Below are positions 1 to 9,563 of a stretch of DNA of 64,000 nucleotides, in pieces. Positions within the stretch are counted from its first letter, which is position 1. Every line of letters begins with the position of its first letter. The stretch comes from Hyphomonadaceae bacterium TMED5 (GTDB taxonomy: Bacteria; Pseudomonadota; Alphaproteobacteria; Caulobacterales; Hyphomonadaceae), in the NCBI GenBank assembly GCA_002173095.1, contig NHBK01000009.1:310001-374000 (forward strand), written 5' to 3'. The translations under genes were made by a program, and so were the position numbers. Below the pieces are notes generated by a model, which saw nothing but the letters and a program-made list of their open reading frames with translations, ran no database searches and was not told the origin of the DNA.

Positions 1-3000
1 AACTCAGAGCTGGCTGACGCGCTCAGCGTTGTTGACCAGCCATTCCAGTTGCCTTCGGTCTCATAGCTTTCGCCGCTCGGTGTTTCGATTTCACGGTGTG
101 ATACGAAGCTGAGGCGAGAGAGGAGGCCGGCAACGCGCAGATTGACCGGACCAAGGCTGTCCGCTGCATAGACGCCTGCACCAACCGATGTGGTTGTGAC
201 CGGGTTATTGCCGCCGGTTTTTTCCTCAAAGTCGCCTGAGTGGAACGCCATGAAAGCACCAACAGCATCCAGGCCAAACAGAGCGCGGTCTACACCGAGT
301 GACGCGCCGAAGCCGTCGCCGTTATAGCCCGGTGAGGATGTTGTCTGATCTTCGTCCAGATTGACGAAATATTCCTGCGCCCAGATGCGCGTTCCAAAGC
401 CTCTGTGCTCCTGAACCAGAGCGAGCGAGTCGTCCAGTGCGTCGATAGCAGCTTTCATGCTTGTGGCGGTGAAGGCTGTGGACGCGTCTGTTCGTTGCGG
501 CAGGAGCAGGTCGTAGAACTGTTTGAAGCTGTTTTCTGTGGTCAGGGTTGCAACGCCTGCACCCAGTTCGTCATCGTCTGCAAAAATGCCCATCAGGGAG
601 TCGAATGCAGCAGCTTCATTCTGGTCGAGACCGAGTTCTTCTGTGCTCTTCAGCTCAAAGATCAGGTCCAGAGTATCGACTGCGCCTTCCGTCTCTGAGA
701 GGCTGGTCGTGTAAAGCCATGGCACATTGGTAAGCTGGACATCATCCAGCGTGCCTTCAAAGGTCAGCGTTCCGGAAGAGATGATGGTCTGTGCTGTCAG
801 TTCATCCGGAAGTGATGTGAGAATCGGAGCAATCACGACATTGCTGCCGATATATGTGTCACCCGCGACAGACAGCATGACTTCGCTGGTATCGTCCGGG
901 TCGATTTCAAAGGTCAGCGTGCTTTCGCCCGTTGCGGAGAAATCGCTGAGCATAGCGGCCGTGCCCGCGCCGAACGTCGCGTCGGATGCGGAGATGTTCA
1001 GGCTGAGAAGGCTGTTTGATGTCGTGAAGGCGCCAGAGAATGTTGACCCATCTGTAATCGAAATGGAGCCTGTGGAATCCACGAAATCCAGATCGCCATT
1101 CAGGATAGCGCCGGAAAGGCTAAGGGTCTGGCTGCCGGACGCGAAAGATACATCGCCCTCGGCTTCACTGTCTGAGAGTGAGAAAATGCTGTCGCCAGTA
1201 CCGAAGTCGACATCACCTTCCAGATCGCCTGCCAGCACGGTGAAGCTGTCATTTCCAGAGCCGAAAAGTACGTCGCCGGTGATGGCTGGTGTGGTGACAT
1301 CATTATCGTCGATGACGTCGTCATCATTCACATCGTCGACAGGTTCTTCGAAATCCTGAAGCAGTGTGACGCCGGTGGTGCTGGCGGTGAAGTCCAGCGC
1401 GGTTGCTTCGCCATTCGTGCTGACCGTCGTGCCATCGGAAGACTGAGCGGTGGTGATGGTGCCATTGTTGATGAAGCTGGTCAGCGTGCCAGATTCATCG
1501 CGAAGGCCGACAGCATTGCCGGTCATGCCGGTAACGCCAGCCGAAATAGCGCCAGTGTTGGTGAACTCTGGAACGGATGCGCCGTCTTCAATAAGAATGG
1601 CGATTGCATCATGGCCGTTCTGAGTGCTGCTGGTCGCCTGAATCGTACCGTCATTGAAAATGGTCGGCATAACTGTGCCAAAGCCCAGAGACAGCGCGGT
1701 GGCGTTCGCTTCAAAAGCGGTTGCCGTGATGGAGCCGGTATTCAGGAGACCGCCTTCGATAATGGCGCTGGTGCCAGCTGCTTCATTGCCTTCAATGCGC
1801 ACGCCGGTGGCGTCAAAGCCGATATTCAGGCCGCTGGCGATAATGCTGCCGCGGTTGATGAAGCCGTAATCATATTCAAAGACGGCCAGTGTTTCTGTGA
1901 CGTCATCATCGTCGTCATCATCGGTGGTGTCTCGCACGGTCTCGACAACGGTCCCGAGCACCAGATCACTATCGTCGTCGGCTGTGATCAGAACGGCAGG
2001 GCCGGATCCATAGCTGACAATCTGGCCGGTTGTGCGGTTTTCGTCGAAATCGTCAGCGGTGTCCTTGGTTTCGTCGTCCTCATCTTCTTCGGAGGTGAAG
2101 TCATCTACCGCGCCGTTGACCAGGAAACCGTTTGCAATATCACCGCCAATGCGAACGCCGGCGGTGTTGTCGTAAAGTGCGTCCGCATCAAGACGGTCTT
2201 CGACGGCTGCAGTGTCTTCGTCGACCTGAGAAGGGCGAATATAGTTGCTGACAGAGGTGCTCTCAAAACCGAAGGAGGCAATCGTGCCTTCAATCGTCAG
2301 ATTGCCACCAATATCGCCTTGCAGGTCTGCGCCGATTGCATCGAGGCCCTGCGTGGAGATCGAGCCGCTGAGAAGGACGTCGCCGGTGACATCTTCGAGC
2401 GCTTCAATACCGACAGCATTGTCGCCAAGAACTGTAATGGAGCCATCCAGTGCAATGGAGCCGTCCAGAATGGAGCGCAGCGAAATACCGGCCGAGTCAT
2501 TGCCCTCAATCGAAATTGTGGATGTGGAATCGGATGTGATGGACCCGGTGTGCGTGCCGCCTGATTCCAGCAGAATGCCGACACGGTTGGTGCCGAGGGC
2601 GAAGTCACCATCTGCGTCGTCATCATCGTCTTCGTCTTCACGGGTATAGTCTTCAACAAGGCTGATGCTGCCATTATTGGCAATATCGCCCGTGAAGCCT
2701 GGCTCGATCAGAATGCCGACTGAGTTGTCGGAATCGTTGATCGTGATCGCGCCTTCATTCGTGACCGAGTTGTCTGAATCCACCGTCACGGCGATGAAGC
2801 CATCAGTATCAGAAACAACCACGGAACCGCCGGAAGCGATCACAATGTCGTCAGGGGAGCCGTCATCAATTGTCGATGTCGCGATCGCCGTCGTAAGATC
2901 GTCCGTAATCTCTGTCTCAGCAGCCGCGAACGGCACCAGACATGTAGAACACAAGAGTGAAACCGTCAGTGTTCGCGTGAGAGATTTAAGGTGAGACTGA

Positions 3001-3041
3001 TCGTGGGACGCCGATCGACGCTTAAAAGTGATTTTCGACAT
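1..3041 (-). CDS. Autotransporter (type Va) adhesin-like protein, N-terminal part
   Basis: The frame starts at the ATG at 3041 and stays open to the left edge, so the C-terminus is missing. Residues 1-41 form a long signal peptide with a basic start (MSKITFKRR), a hydrophobic core and an AAA-E cleavage region. A long Ser/Thr/Asp/Gly passenger follows, rich in short beta-helix-like repeats of the type GDVDFGTGDSIFSLS. From about residue 880 the motif GFGTRIWAQEYF opens what looks like the autotransporter beta-barrel. Such proteins export their own passenger through the outer membrane; adhesion is a family guess. Several Asp/Glu tracts interrupt the passenger (for example near 1904-1925 and 2050-2100). 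The gene is monocistronic as far as can be seen. Confidence 0.8.
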   Translation of the reverse strand, partial: MSKITFKRRSASHDQSHLKSLTRTLTVSLLCSTCLVPFAAAETEITDDLTTAIATSTIDDGSPDDIVIASGGSVVVSDTDGFIAVTVDSDNSVTNEGAITINDSDNSVGILIEPGFTGDIANNGSISLVEDYTREDEDDDDDADGDFALGTNRVGILLESGGTHTGSITSDSTSTISIEGNDSAGISLRSILDGSIALDGSITVLGDNAVGIEALEDVTGDVLLSGSISTQGLDAIGADLQGDIGGNLTIEGTIASFGFESTSVSNYIRPSQVDEDTAAVEDRLDADALYDNTAGVRIGGDIANGFLVNGAVDDFTSEEDEDDETKDTADDFDENRTTGQIVSYGSGPAVLITADDDSDLVLGTVVETVRDTTDDDDDDDVTETLAVFEYDYGFINRGSIIASGLNIGFDATGVRIEGNEAAGTSAIIEGGLLNTGSITATAFEANATALSLGFGTVMPTIFNDGTIQATSSTQNGHDAIAILIEDGASVPEFTNTGAISAGVTGMTGNAVGLRDESGTLTSFINNGTITTAQSSDGTTVSTNGEATALDFTASTTGVTLLQDFEEPVDDVNDDDVIDDNDVTTPAITGDVLFGSGNDSFTVLAGDLEGDVDFGTGDSIFSLSDSEAEGDVSFASGSQTLSLSGAILNGDLDFVDSTGSISITDGSTFSGAFTTSNSLLSLNISASDATFGAGTAAMLSDFSATGESTLTFEIDPDDTSEVMLSVAGDTYIGSNVVIAPILTSLPDELTAQTIISSGTLTFEGTLDDVQLTNVPWLYTTSLSETEGAVDTLDLIFELKSTEELGLDQNEAAAFDSLMGIFADDDELGAGVATLTTENSFKQFYDLLLPQRTDASTAFTATSMKAAIDALDDSLALVQEHRGFGTRIWAQEYFVNLDEDQTTSSPGYNGDGFGASLGVDRALFGLDAVGAFMAFHSGDFEEKTGGNNPVTTTSVGAGVYAADSLGPVNLRVAGLLSRLSFVSHREIETPSGESYETEGNWNGWSTTLSASASSE

Positions 3042-3114
3042 AATGACTCGTGTTCCTGAATTGCATTAGCAATTAGCCGCCTGACTGAGCTATGACAACT
3101 TGCGATAAGTTAAT

Positions 3115-3699
3115 TTATCCACGGCCACCCGGAGGAGGAGGACGGTCCCCACCGCCGCCACCTGGTCCACGAGAGCCCCCGCCGCCCTGGCCGCCTTGCT
3201 GAAACTGCCGTTCCGGCAGGCGAATGACAAGTTCTGAACGGGTCAGAATGCCATCATGATTAGCATCCAACTGTTCGAACTCCCGCTCAAGCCCTGATCT
3301 GAATTCAGTCGGATCAATAATGCCATCCAGATTGGTGTCGAAAGACAGACGGCTCGGCAGCGCGTCTGATGAGCCCAGCGTGATTTCGGCCCATTGTGCA
3401 AAAACCAGTGCCCCGACACGGTCGGTCTGGTTCATATTGAGTGCGTCCCAGCTTGCGCTGAGGCCTGCTTCAAATTCTTCAGATGATACGAGGGCATCGC
3501 CATCGCGATCCATTGATGTGAGCAGCAGTGCGACCGGGCGCGCGACAAAGCCTGTTGGCATGTCGTTCATGCGCATGGCGCCAGCGCCCCCGGGTGGTGG
3601 ACCGTCCGGGCGTCCGCCTGGACCAGCTTGTGATGCGCAGCCTGATACCAGCCCAGCCACAAACATTGTGGTGACCAGAGATACTATTCCAGAGTTCAT
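3115..3699 (-). CDS. EF-hand domain lipoprotein
   Basis: The start is the ATG at 3699, preceded by AAGGAG nine bases upstream; a longer frame to 3825 lacks such a site and would bury the signal peptide. The protein has 194 residues. MNSGIVSLVTTMFVAGLVSGC is a lipoprotein signal with a Cys at the lipobox. Three EF-hand loops are readable: DRDGDALVSSEEF, DTNLDGIIDPTEF and DANHDGILTRSEL, each with Asp at positions 1, 3 and 5 or close equivalents, so calcium binding is likely. The C-terminus is a low-complexity Gly/Pro/Arg tail. The role is unknown. It is divergent from the nuclease-like gene at 3896. Confidence 0.8.
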   Translation of the reverse strand: MNSGIVSLVTTMFVAGLVSGCASQAGPGGRPDGPPPGGAGAMRMNDMPTGFVARPVALLLTSMDRDGDALVSSEEFEAGLSASWDALNMNQTDRVGALVFAQWAEITLGSSDALPSRLSFDTNLDGIIDPTEFRSGLEREFEQLDANHDGILTRSELVIRLPERQFQQGGQGGGGSRGPGGGGGDRPPPPGGRG

Positions 3700-3856
3700 G
3701 GACCCCAGCTCCTTCTTGTATTTGAAACTGAAACGATGTGCGGGTCTGAGTCCGTCGAAATTTCTGATTACAGAATCGTTATGGTTGCAAATGCGTTTTA
3801 TATGGCTGGCCCCGTCTGCCGCCATGGGTGTGAAGTGGGAGGAGCCACAGCCCGTT

Positions 3857-3872
3857 TTAACTTTTGGTTAAC
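3857..3872. promoter_or_regulatory. CtrA-type binding motif (TTAA-N7-TTAAC)
   Basis: The bases TTAACTTTTGGTTAAC match the full consensus of the alphaproteobacterial cell-cycle regulator CtrA, two TTAA boxes separated by exactly seven bases with a trailing C. The site lies 24 bases before the ATG of the nuclease-like gene at 3896 and about 160 bases from the divergent EF-hand gene. Binding is inferred from the motif alone. Confidence 0.5.
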
Positions 3873-3895
3873 CCGCGACATTCAGCGTCACGGGC

Positions 3896-4378
3896 ATGAA
3901 GGAAATCATCATTATTGCTGTGATGGTGGCCGCAGGTATCGCCGCGACAGCCATTACTGAGCGGACGCCAGCTCCAGACGCTGAGCGCGCGCCGGTGAGC
4001 AATATTTATTGGTCAGATGGGGATAGCGGTCGATTGGATGGCCAGCCCTTCCGGCTTGCCAATGTGGACTCGCCGGAAACAGGCGGTGTGGGCGCAATTG
4101 GCGGTGCGCGCTGCGAAGAAGAGCGCGAGATTGGCTATGACGCGAAAGAATTCATCGTCGAGCTGACACGAAATGCTGACGTTCAGATTGCCAGATCATA
4201 TGGCGCGGACCGGTATGGACGCGAAGTTGTCGATTTAAACGTAAATGGCCAGAGCCTTGCCCGGATCGGGCTTAACGCTGGCCACTACAGACCCTGGCCG
4301 CATGATGGCCAGCGCGCTTTGGCGCGCAAGCCGGATTGGTGTGGGTCACTTGGAATTGAGGTCGCCGAGGCGGGCTGA
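3896..4378 (+). CDS. Staphylococcal-nuclease-like (SNase/thermonuclease family) secreted protein
   Basis: A 160-residue protein with an N-terminal hydrophobic export or anchor segment (residues 1-20). The rest resembles the SNase fold: WSDGDSGRLDGQPFRLANVDSPE matches the N-terminal strands with the metal-site Asp, and DRYGREVVDLNVNGQSLARIGL matches the following conserved block; the R-Y-G-R segment is typical. Family members cleave DNA or RNA phosphodiesters, usually outside the cytoplasm. A CtrA-type motif lies just upstream, and the gene converges on putP, whose stop is five bases away. Activity is inferred; I did not verify every catalytic residue. Confidence 0.7.
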   Translation: MKEIIIIAVMVAAGIAATAITERTPAPDAERAPVSNIYWSDGDSGRLDGQPFRLANVDSPETGGVGAIGGARCEEEREIGYDAKEFIVELTRNADVQIARSYGADRYGREVVDLNVNGQSLARIGLNAGHYRPWPHDGQRALARKPDWCGSLGIEVAEAG

Positions 4379-4383
4379 CCCGA

Positions 4384-5955
4384 TCAGATGATCGAGCCAA
4401 TGCCTTTGCCGTGAACTTCGTCCATGGTGGTTTCCATTTCGCTGAATTCAGCCATGACAGCTTCATCCGGCTTTTTGGTCACCATGCTCACCACAACACC
4501 TGCGATAGTGGAGAAGATGAAGCCCGGGATCATCGCATAGATAAGGCTTTCCAGCGGAGCGCCATCAAGGATTGGCACATAGAGCCAGATGAGGACGGTC
4601 ACAGCGCCAACGATCATGGATGCGAGCGCGCCATCACGTGTGTAGCCTTTCCAGAACAGCATCAGCAGAACCATCGGACCGAATGCAGAACCAAAGCCAG
4701 CCCATGCGTTCGACACCAGGCCAAGAATTGAACTGTCTGGGTTCCATGCCAGCGCAATCGCAACAAGGCTAACGCCGACCGTCGCAACACGGCCAATGGT
4801 TACCAGAAGGCCTTGCGGCGCATCTTCATTGATGAAGGTCTTGTAGATGTCCTCTGTCAGCGAGCTGGAAGAGACCAGAAGCTGGGACGAAATTGTGGAC
4901 ATGATCGCCGCCAGAATAGCTGCCAGAAGGAAGCCGGAAATCAGCGGGTGGAACAGCGTCTGAGACAGAAGAATAAAGATCGTCTCATTATCGCGGAGTG
5001 CATCCTGAATGCTGTTCTCGTTGACATAGGCTACGCCCACAATACCGACGAGCACTGCGCCGATCACAGTTACAAGCATCCAGCTCATACCGATATAACG
5101 CGCGGTCGCGATATCCTTCAGAGAGCGGATTGCCATGAAGCGCACAATGATGTGCGGCTGGCCGAAATAGCCAAGTCCCCACGCCATAAGCGAGAAGAAG
5201 CCGAGCGTGGTCATGCCGTCAAACCAGTTGAAGAAGCCTTCGCGCGTTGGCCCCTCAGACCCGTCAATATCGGTGAAAGGCGGAGCAGTCGCTACCGTTT
5301 GCGCGATGGCATCTGTGCTGCCATTAAAGTGCATATAGCAAACGATTGGCACGAGGATGAGCGCCAGGAACATGATGCAGCCCTGAACGAAGTCGGTGAG
5401 GGATACAGCAAGGAAGCCGCCCACAACCGTATAGGCCAGAACCACACCAGCGGTCACAAACAGACCCAGCTGATAATTCATGCCGAAGCTCTCAGCGAAC
5501 AGTTTGCCGCCCGACACAATGCCGGCAGAGGTGTAAACCGTGAAGAAGACAATGATCACGATAGCGGAAATGGCACGCAGAATGTGCGAGCGGTCTTTGA
5601 AACGGTTCTCAAAGAAGTCTGGCAGCGTGATCGAATCTTCCGCAATCTCGGTATAAATGCGAAGGCGCGGCGCAACGAAGCGATAGTTCAGATACGCGCC
5701 AATGGTAAGGCCCACTGCAATCCAGGCCTGACCAACACCTGCCAGATAAACTGCGCCCGGAAGGCCCATCAGCATCCAGCCGGACATATCCGAAGCGCCA
5801 GCAGAGAGCGCGCCAACGGCCGGGTGAAGTTTACGTCCGCCGAGCATGTACTCGGACACGTCACTGGTGGATTCCTTATAAGCGTAGAGCCCGATCGCTA
5901 TCATCAATAGGAAATAAGCGCCGAGCGAAATCATCTCGTACAGGTTGATCGTCAT
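4384..5955 (-). CDS. putP: Sodium/proline symporter PutP
   Basis: A 523-residue SSS-family transporter with about 13 membrane spans, close to the usual PutP length of about 500. Diagnostic stretches include the N-terminal YMLGGRKLHPAVGALSAGASDMSGW (substrate and sodium site region), EDSITLPDFFENRF, and GFGSAFGPMVLLMLFWKG near residue 425. It would import proline with sodium across the inner membrane. It lies directly downstream of proA, separated by the hairpin at 6002-6026, next to the whole proline synthesis set, which supports proline as substrate. No strong Shine-Dalgarno is visible before the ATG. Confidence 0.9.
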   Translation of the reverse strand: MTINLYEMISLGAYFLLMIAIGLYAYKESTSDVSEYMLGGRKLHPAVGALSAGASDMSGWMLMGLPGAVYLAGVGQAWIAVGLTIGAYLNYRFVAPRLRIYTEIAEDSITLPDFFENRFKDRSHILRAISAIVIIVFFTVYTSAGIVSGGKLFAESFGMNYQLGLFVTAGVVLAYTVVGGFLAVSLTDFVQGCIMFLALILVPIVCYMHFNGSTDAIAQTVATAPPFTDIDGSEGPTREGFFNWFDGMTTLGFFSLMAWGLGYFGQPHIIVRFMAIRSLKDIATARYIGMSWMLVTVIGAVLVGIVGVAYVNENSIQDALRDNETIFILLSQTLFHPLISGFLLAAILAAIMSTISSQLLVSSSSLTEDIYKTFINEDAPQGLLVTIGRVATVGVSLVAIALAWNPDSSILGLVSNAWAGFGSAFGPMVLLMLFWKGYTRDGALASMIVGAVTVLIWLYVPILDGAPLESLIYAMIPGFIFSTIAGVVVSMVTKKPDEAVMAEFSEMETTMDEVHGKGIGSII

Positions 5956-6001
5956 GTCTGGTTCTGGTCAGCCTCTGATTGTTTCAGGAAGTCGGGTGAA
6001 G

Positions 6002-6026
6002 AAAAGGGCGCTTGTGGCGCCCTTTT
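6002..6026 (-). terminator. Intrinsic terminator after proA
   Basis: AAAAGGGCGC and GCGCCCTTTT form a perfect ten-pair stem with a five-base loop. It begins ten bases beyond the proA stop and reads as stem plus U-run on the minus strand, separating proA from putP. Confidence 0.75.
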
Positions 6027-6035
6027 TGTTTGGCT

Positions 6036-7301
6036 TTATGGTCGGGTCTGCCCGGTGCCGTGCACCAGGTATTTGAAGCTCGTAAGCTGTTCGAGCCCCA
6101 CTGGACCGCGTGCGTGCATCTTGCCTGTCGCAATGCCGATTTCAGCACCCATGCCGAACTCGCCACCATCGGCGAATTGAGTGGAAGCGTTGTGCATCAC
6201 AATGGCGCTGTCGACTTCTTTCTGGAAGCGGTCAGCAGCGGCCTGATCTTCGGTAATGATGGAATCTGTGTGGCCTGAAGAGTGCTCTTTGACGTGGGCG
6301 ATGCCCTCATCAATGCCGTCTACGATTTTCACAGATGCGATCGCGTCGAGATACTCCGTGTAGAAGTCATCATCGGTTGCAGGCTTGATGCGGCCATCAA
6401 TCGCGACAGCGGTGGCATCCCCGCGGAACTCACACTCTGACATATCGTCGAGAAGGCGTGGCAGGAGATCGCCAGCGACAGATTTGTCGATGACCAGGCT
6501 TTCCGTTGCGCCGCACACGCCAAGACGGCGAAGCTTCGCGTTACGGATAACTGCAGCGGCTTTGTCCAGATCAGCTGATGAATGGACATAGACGTGGCAA
6601 TTGCCATCAAGATGAAGAAGGGTTGGCACAGCCGCCTGATCACGCACAAGCTCAACAAGGCCGCGACCACCACGTGGGATCACCAGGTCGACATATTTCA
6701 CGCAGCGCAGAAGCGCGGTGACAGCCTGACGGTCTGAAATGCCAACGGTCTGGACGGCGTCTTCTGGAAGACCAGCCGCCGCCAGACCTTTAGCAAGGCA
6801 GCCCACAATGATTTTTGTTGAATTCTGGCTGTCAGACCCGCCACGCAGAATGATCGCATTACCTGATTTCAGGCAAAGTGCGCTGGCATCGGAGCCGACA
6901 TTCGGGCGGGATTCATAGATCATGCCGATTACGCCGATAGGCACAGCAACGCGTTCAATGCGCAGGCCGTTCGGGCGGTTAAATTCTGCGAGCTTCCGGC
7001 CAACCGGGTCTGGCAGTTCAGCGATGTCTTCCAGTGCTTTTGCCATGCCTTCAATACGGCCTTCATCGAGCGCGAGGCGGTCAATGAAAGATTCCGGCTT
7101 TCCAGCTTCGCGTGCAAACGCAACGTCTTTTTCGTTTGCTTCGATCAGCTCTGGTGTTGCGGCGCGCAGATTGGCTGCGGCCTGACGCAGAGCTTCGTTC
7201 TTCTGGTCGGTCGTCGCTGTGAGAAGGCCCTGTGCGGCTGCCTTTGCACGGGCGCCGAGGTCGTTCACATAAGCTTCGATTTTTGTGTCGAGCGTACTCA
7301 T
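6036..7301 (-). CDS. proA: Glutamate-5-semialdehyde dehydrogenase (gamma-glutamyl phosphate reductase)
   Basis: A 421-residue protein of typical ProA length. It reduces gamma-glutamyl phosphate with NADPH to glutamate-5-semialdehyde, the second step of proline synthesis. Visible hallmarks are [27 protein letters not shown] (cofactor region), PRGGRGLV, and [13 protein letters not shown] with the likely catalytic Cys near residue 265. The ATG has AGGGGA upstream. It follows proC by 43 bases on the same strand, so proC-proA probably form an operon. Confidence 0.95.
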   Translation of the reverse strand: MSTLDTKIEAYVNDLGARAKAAAQGLLTATTDQKNEALRQAAANLRAATPELIEANEKDVAFAREAGKPESFIDRLALDEGRIEGMAKALEDIAELPDPVGRKLAEFNRPNGLRIERVAVPIGVIGMIYESRPNVGSDASALCLKSGNAIILRGGSDSQNSTKIIVGCLAKGLAAAGLPEDAVQTVGISDRQAVTALLRCVKYVDLVIPRGGRGLVELVRDQAAVPTLLHLDGNCHVYVHSSADLDKAAAVIRNAKLRRLGVCGATESLVIDKSVAGDLLPRLLDDMSECEFRGDATAVAIDGRIKPATDDDFYTEYLDAIASVKIVDGIDEGIAHVKEHSSGHTDSIITEDQAAADRFQKEVDSAIVMHNASTQFADGGEFGMGAEIGIATGKMHARGPVGLEQLTSFKYLVHGTGQTRP

Positions 7302-7344
7302 TATTTGGGTATTCCCCTGAATTTGTGTTCTGGGTGTAGCAGGT

Positions 7345-8157
7345 TTAGCGAAGTTCTACAGCCCTGTTATAGGCGGCGCTGACCGTGTTGGAGAACAGAT
7401 CCTTCAACTGGTCATCTTTCATCAATTGTTCGAGACCCGCCTGTGTCGTGCCATTTTTGCTGGTCACGGAATTGCGAAGGTCTTCGAGCGTTTTGCTGCT
7501 CTCTTCAGCCATTTTAGCCGTACCAAGTACGGTGCCAATGGCGAGCATGCGTGCATCTTCTTCTGAAAATCCCTGCTCCATTGCCGCCATGGTGAACAGG
7601 CGCAGGATTTCAAAAACATAGCCCGGACCAGAGCCCGCGACTGACGTGAAGCGGTCAATTTTGTCCTCTTCATCCAGCCAGATATATTTGCCGTTCTCTG
7701 TTGCCAGCTTCTCGATCAACGCTTTGTCGTCCTCGGAACAGGCCGGATTGGCGTAGAGCCCGGAAAGACCAAGGCTGACTGACGCTGGCATGTTCGGCAT
7801 CATTCGTACAATCGGTCGGTCGCCCAGAAGGCGTCCCAGCGTGTCCGTTGATGTGCCCGCAGCGATGGAAAGTACCAGACGGCCGGACGACATTGCGTCA
7901 GGCGCATCTTTGGAAATCATTTCAATCAGCTGTGGCTTTACCGCGATGATGATGAGGTCAAATTTGCCTTCAACCTCTTCGGCAGAACCGAGAACTTTTA
8001 CATCCGGGCCAATTTCCGGCTTAACCGGATCAACAACTGTGAAACTTACGTTTTGTGCTTTTCTCCAGCCAGACATAAGTGCCTGGCCCATGTTTCCGCA
8101 CCCGAACATCAGCGCTTTGATTTCGGCAGTCTTACTCATAGTCACAGTGTCGTTCAT
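7345..8157 (-). CDS. proC: Pyrroline-5-carboxylate reductase
   Basis: A 270-residue protein matching ProC. It reduces pyrroline-5-carboxylate to proline. The Rossmann motif [15 protein letters not shown] lies near residues 16-30, and the C-terminal dimer and catalytic segment [24 protein letters not shown] is intact. The start at 8157 is the most upstream ATG; an internal ATG at 8139 has no better ribosome site. It is transcribed away from proB across a 207-base intergenic region, followed by proA. Confidence 0.93.
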   Translation of the reverse strand: MNDTVTMSKTAEIKALMFGCGNMGQALMSGWRKAQNVSFTVVDPVKPEIGPDVKVLGSAEEVEGKFDLIIIAVKPQLIEMISKDAPDAMSSGRLVLSIAAGTSTDTLGRLLGDRPIVRMMPNMPASVSLGLSGLYANPACSEDDKALIEKLATENGKYIWLDEEDKIDRFTSVAGSGPGYVFEILRLFTMAAMEQGFSEEDARMLAIGTVLGTAKMAEESSKTLEDLRNSVTSKNGTTQAGLEQLMKDDQLKDLFSNTVSAAYNRAVELR

Positions 8158-8364
8158 TCCCGTTATCTAGTTTCCTTGGTTCTGATATAGTTAGAATTCT
8201 AATTATTCAACATCGATGGAACTCTTTAGCGCCCCGTAAGTTCCCTGAATGCAGGGGGGTTGCATGAAATCGAAACAATATGAAGTTCATCAATCCTCGT
8301 TTAGGGGGTTGTTACCCGCATAACGTAACTCTAGATAAGGCGCAAAAGCTTTGAGGAGAAAGTA

Positions 8365-9528
8365 TTGGTTTCGGAAAACCGCATCGTGGTCAAAGTAGGC
8401 TCAAGCCTGTTGGTCAACGAAGAATTGCTCACCCCTTCCTATGCCTTCATGCATGGATTGCTGGGCGATATTGCTGCCCTTCGCGCAGAAGGAAAAGAAG
8501 TCGTTTTAACATCATCTGGTTCAGTGGCGCTCGGCCTGGGCCTGCTTGGCGCCGATCCGGCGACGGCAGGCGTACAGGAAAAGCAGGCGGCCGCTGCCTG
8601 TGGTCAGCCTATCCTGTTGAACGCATATAAGCAGATCGCTCTGGAATATGGTTTCGATATTGCGCAGGTGCTCATCACGGCTGAGGATCTGGAGAATCGT
8701 CGCCGCTTCCTGAATACGCGCAACACGATTAACCGCCTGCTGGAACGCGGTATTCTGCCAATTGTGAATGAGAACGATACGGTTACCACTGAAGAAATTC
8801 GCGTGGGTGACAATGACCGTCTCGCGGCGAAAGTCTCGCAAATGCTTCAGGCGTCGCGTCTGTTGATTCTGACGAGTATTGATGGCCTGTATGACCGCAA
8901 TCCAGAGGAAGAGGGCGCTCAATTCGTCGAGAAGGTGAATGACGTTGCTGAGTATCTGGAAGTCACCAAGTCTACCAGCTCACTTGGCAGTGGCGGCATG
9001 ATGACAAAAATGCAGGCTGCGAACATGGCGCAGAATGCCGGCATCACCACGCTCATCGCAAAAGGTGAGGTTGAGAGCCCGATTACGGCGGTGCTGTCTG
9101 GCGAACGTATTTGCACGGAATGTGTGGCGGAGGCGAAACCGGCTTCTGCCTGGGCGATCTGGCTTACAGACCGTCTTCAGATGGCGGGCAGCATTGTCGT
9201 GAAGAACAATCCGGCACGCGATATCCGCTCCGGTCAGATTGGTGTGCGCGCGGGCGATGTGGCCAGCATGCAGGGCGATTTCAGCAAGGGCGATGTGCTT
9301 CACATCTTTGATGAAGATGGCAATGAGGTTGCGCGTGGTCTGACGAACTATGGCGCTCAGGAGGCGCTCATTCTGGCGCGTCACCCGGATCTGCCGTCAC
9401 AGGATACGCTTGGCTATACGGCGAGTGATGTGATCATCAACCAGAAGAATCTGATCATTCTGGAAGAGCACCATCTGAACTGGGATCAGCCAGAAGATGA
9501 TGTGCTTCAGATCGAAGACGCAGATTAG
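8365..9528 (+). CDS. proB: Glutamate 5-kinase
   Basis: The start is TTG at 8365, chosen because GAGGAGAA sits five to six bases upstream and VVKVGSSLL follows directly. The 387-residue product phosphorylates glutamate with ATP, the committed step of proline synthesis. The kinase domain shows TSSGSVALG, QAAAACGQ, NENDTVTTEEIRVGDNDRLAA, LTSIDGLYDRNP and LGSGGMMTKMQAA. The last 100 residues are the PUA domain (NPARDIRSGQIGVRAGDV), as in full-length ProB. It is divergent from proC-proA, which is uncommon compared with proBA operons. Confidence 0.94.
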   Translation: MVSENRIVVKVGSSLLVNEELLTPSYAFMHGLLGDIAALRAEGKEVVLTSSGSVALGLGLLGADPATAGVQEKQAAAACGQPILLNAYKQIALEYGFDIAQVLITAEDLENRRRFLNTRNTINRLLERGILPIVNENDTVTTEEIRVGDNDRLAAKVSQMLQASRLLILTSIDGLYDRNPEEEGAQFVEKVNDVAEYLEVTKSTSSLGSGGMMTKMQAANMAQNAGITTLIAKGEVESPITAVLSGERICTECVAEAKPASAWAIWLTDRLQMAGSIVVKNNPARDIRSGQIGVRAGDVASMQGDFSKGDVLHIFDEDGNEVARGLTNYGAQEALILARHPDLPSQDTLGYTASDVIINQKNLIILEEHHLNWDQPEDDVLQIEDAD

Positions 9529-9536
9529 AATTTAGC

Positions 9537-9563
9537 AAACGGCCTGACCCAGTCAGGCCGTTT
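9537..9563. terminator. Bidirectional terminator between proB and the marR gene
   Basis: AAACGGCCTGAC and GTCAGGCCGTTT form a perfect twelve-pair stem with a three-base loop between two convergent genes. The right arm contains the stop codon of the MarR gene (9553-9555). Confidence 0.8.

Noticed and set aside
1611-2564. A 317-codon open frame opposite the autotransporter
   Set aside because: Cys/Asp/Asn-biased translation of the repeat complement; the minus-strand frame has a signal peptide and barrel and is continuous.
4813-5910. A 365-codon open frame on the plus strand opposite putP
   Set aside because: It is antisense to a complete, highly conserved transporter, rich in His/Arg/Glu with no fold, and has no ribosome site; it is a codon-bias shadow.
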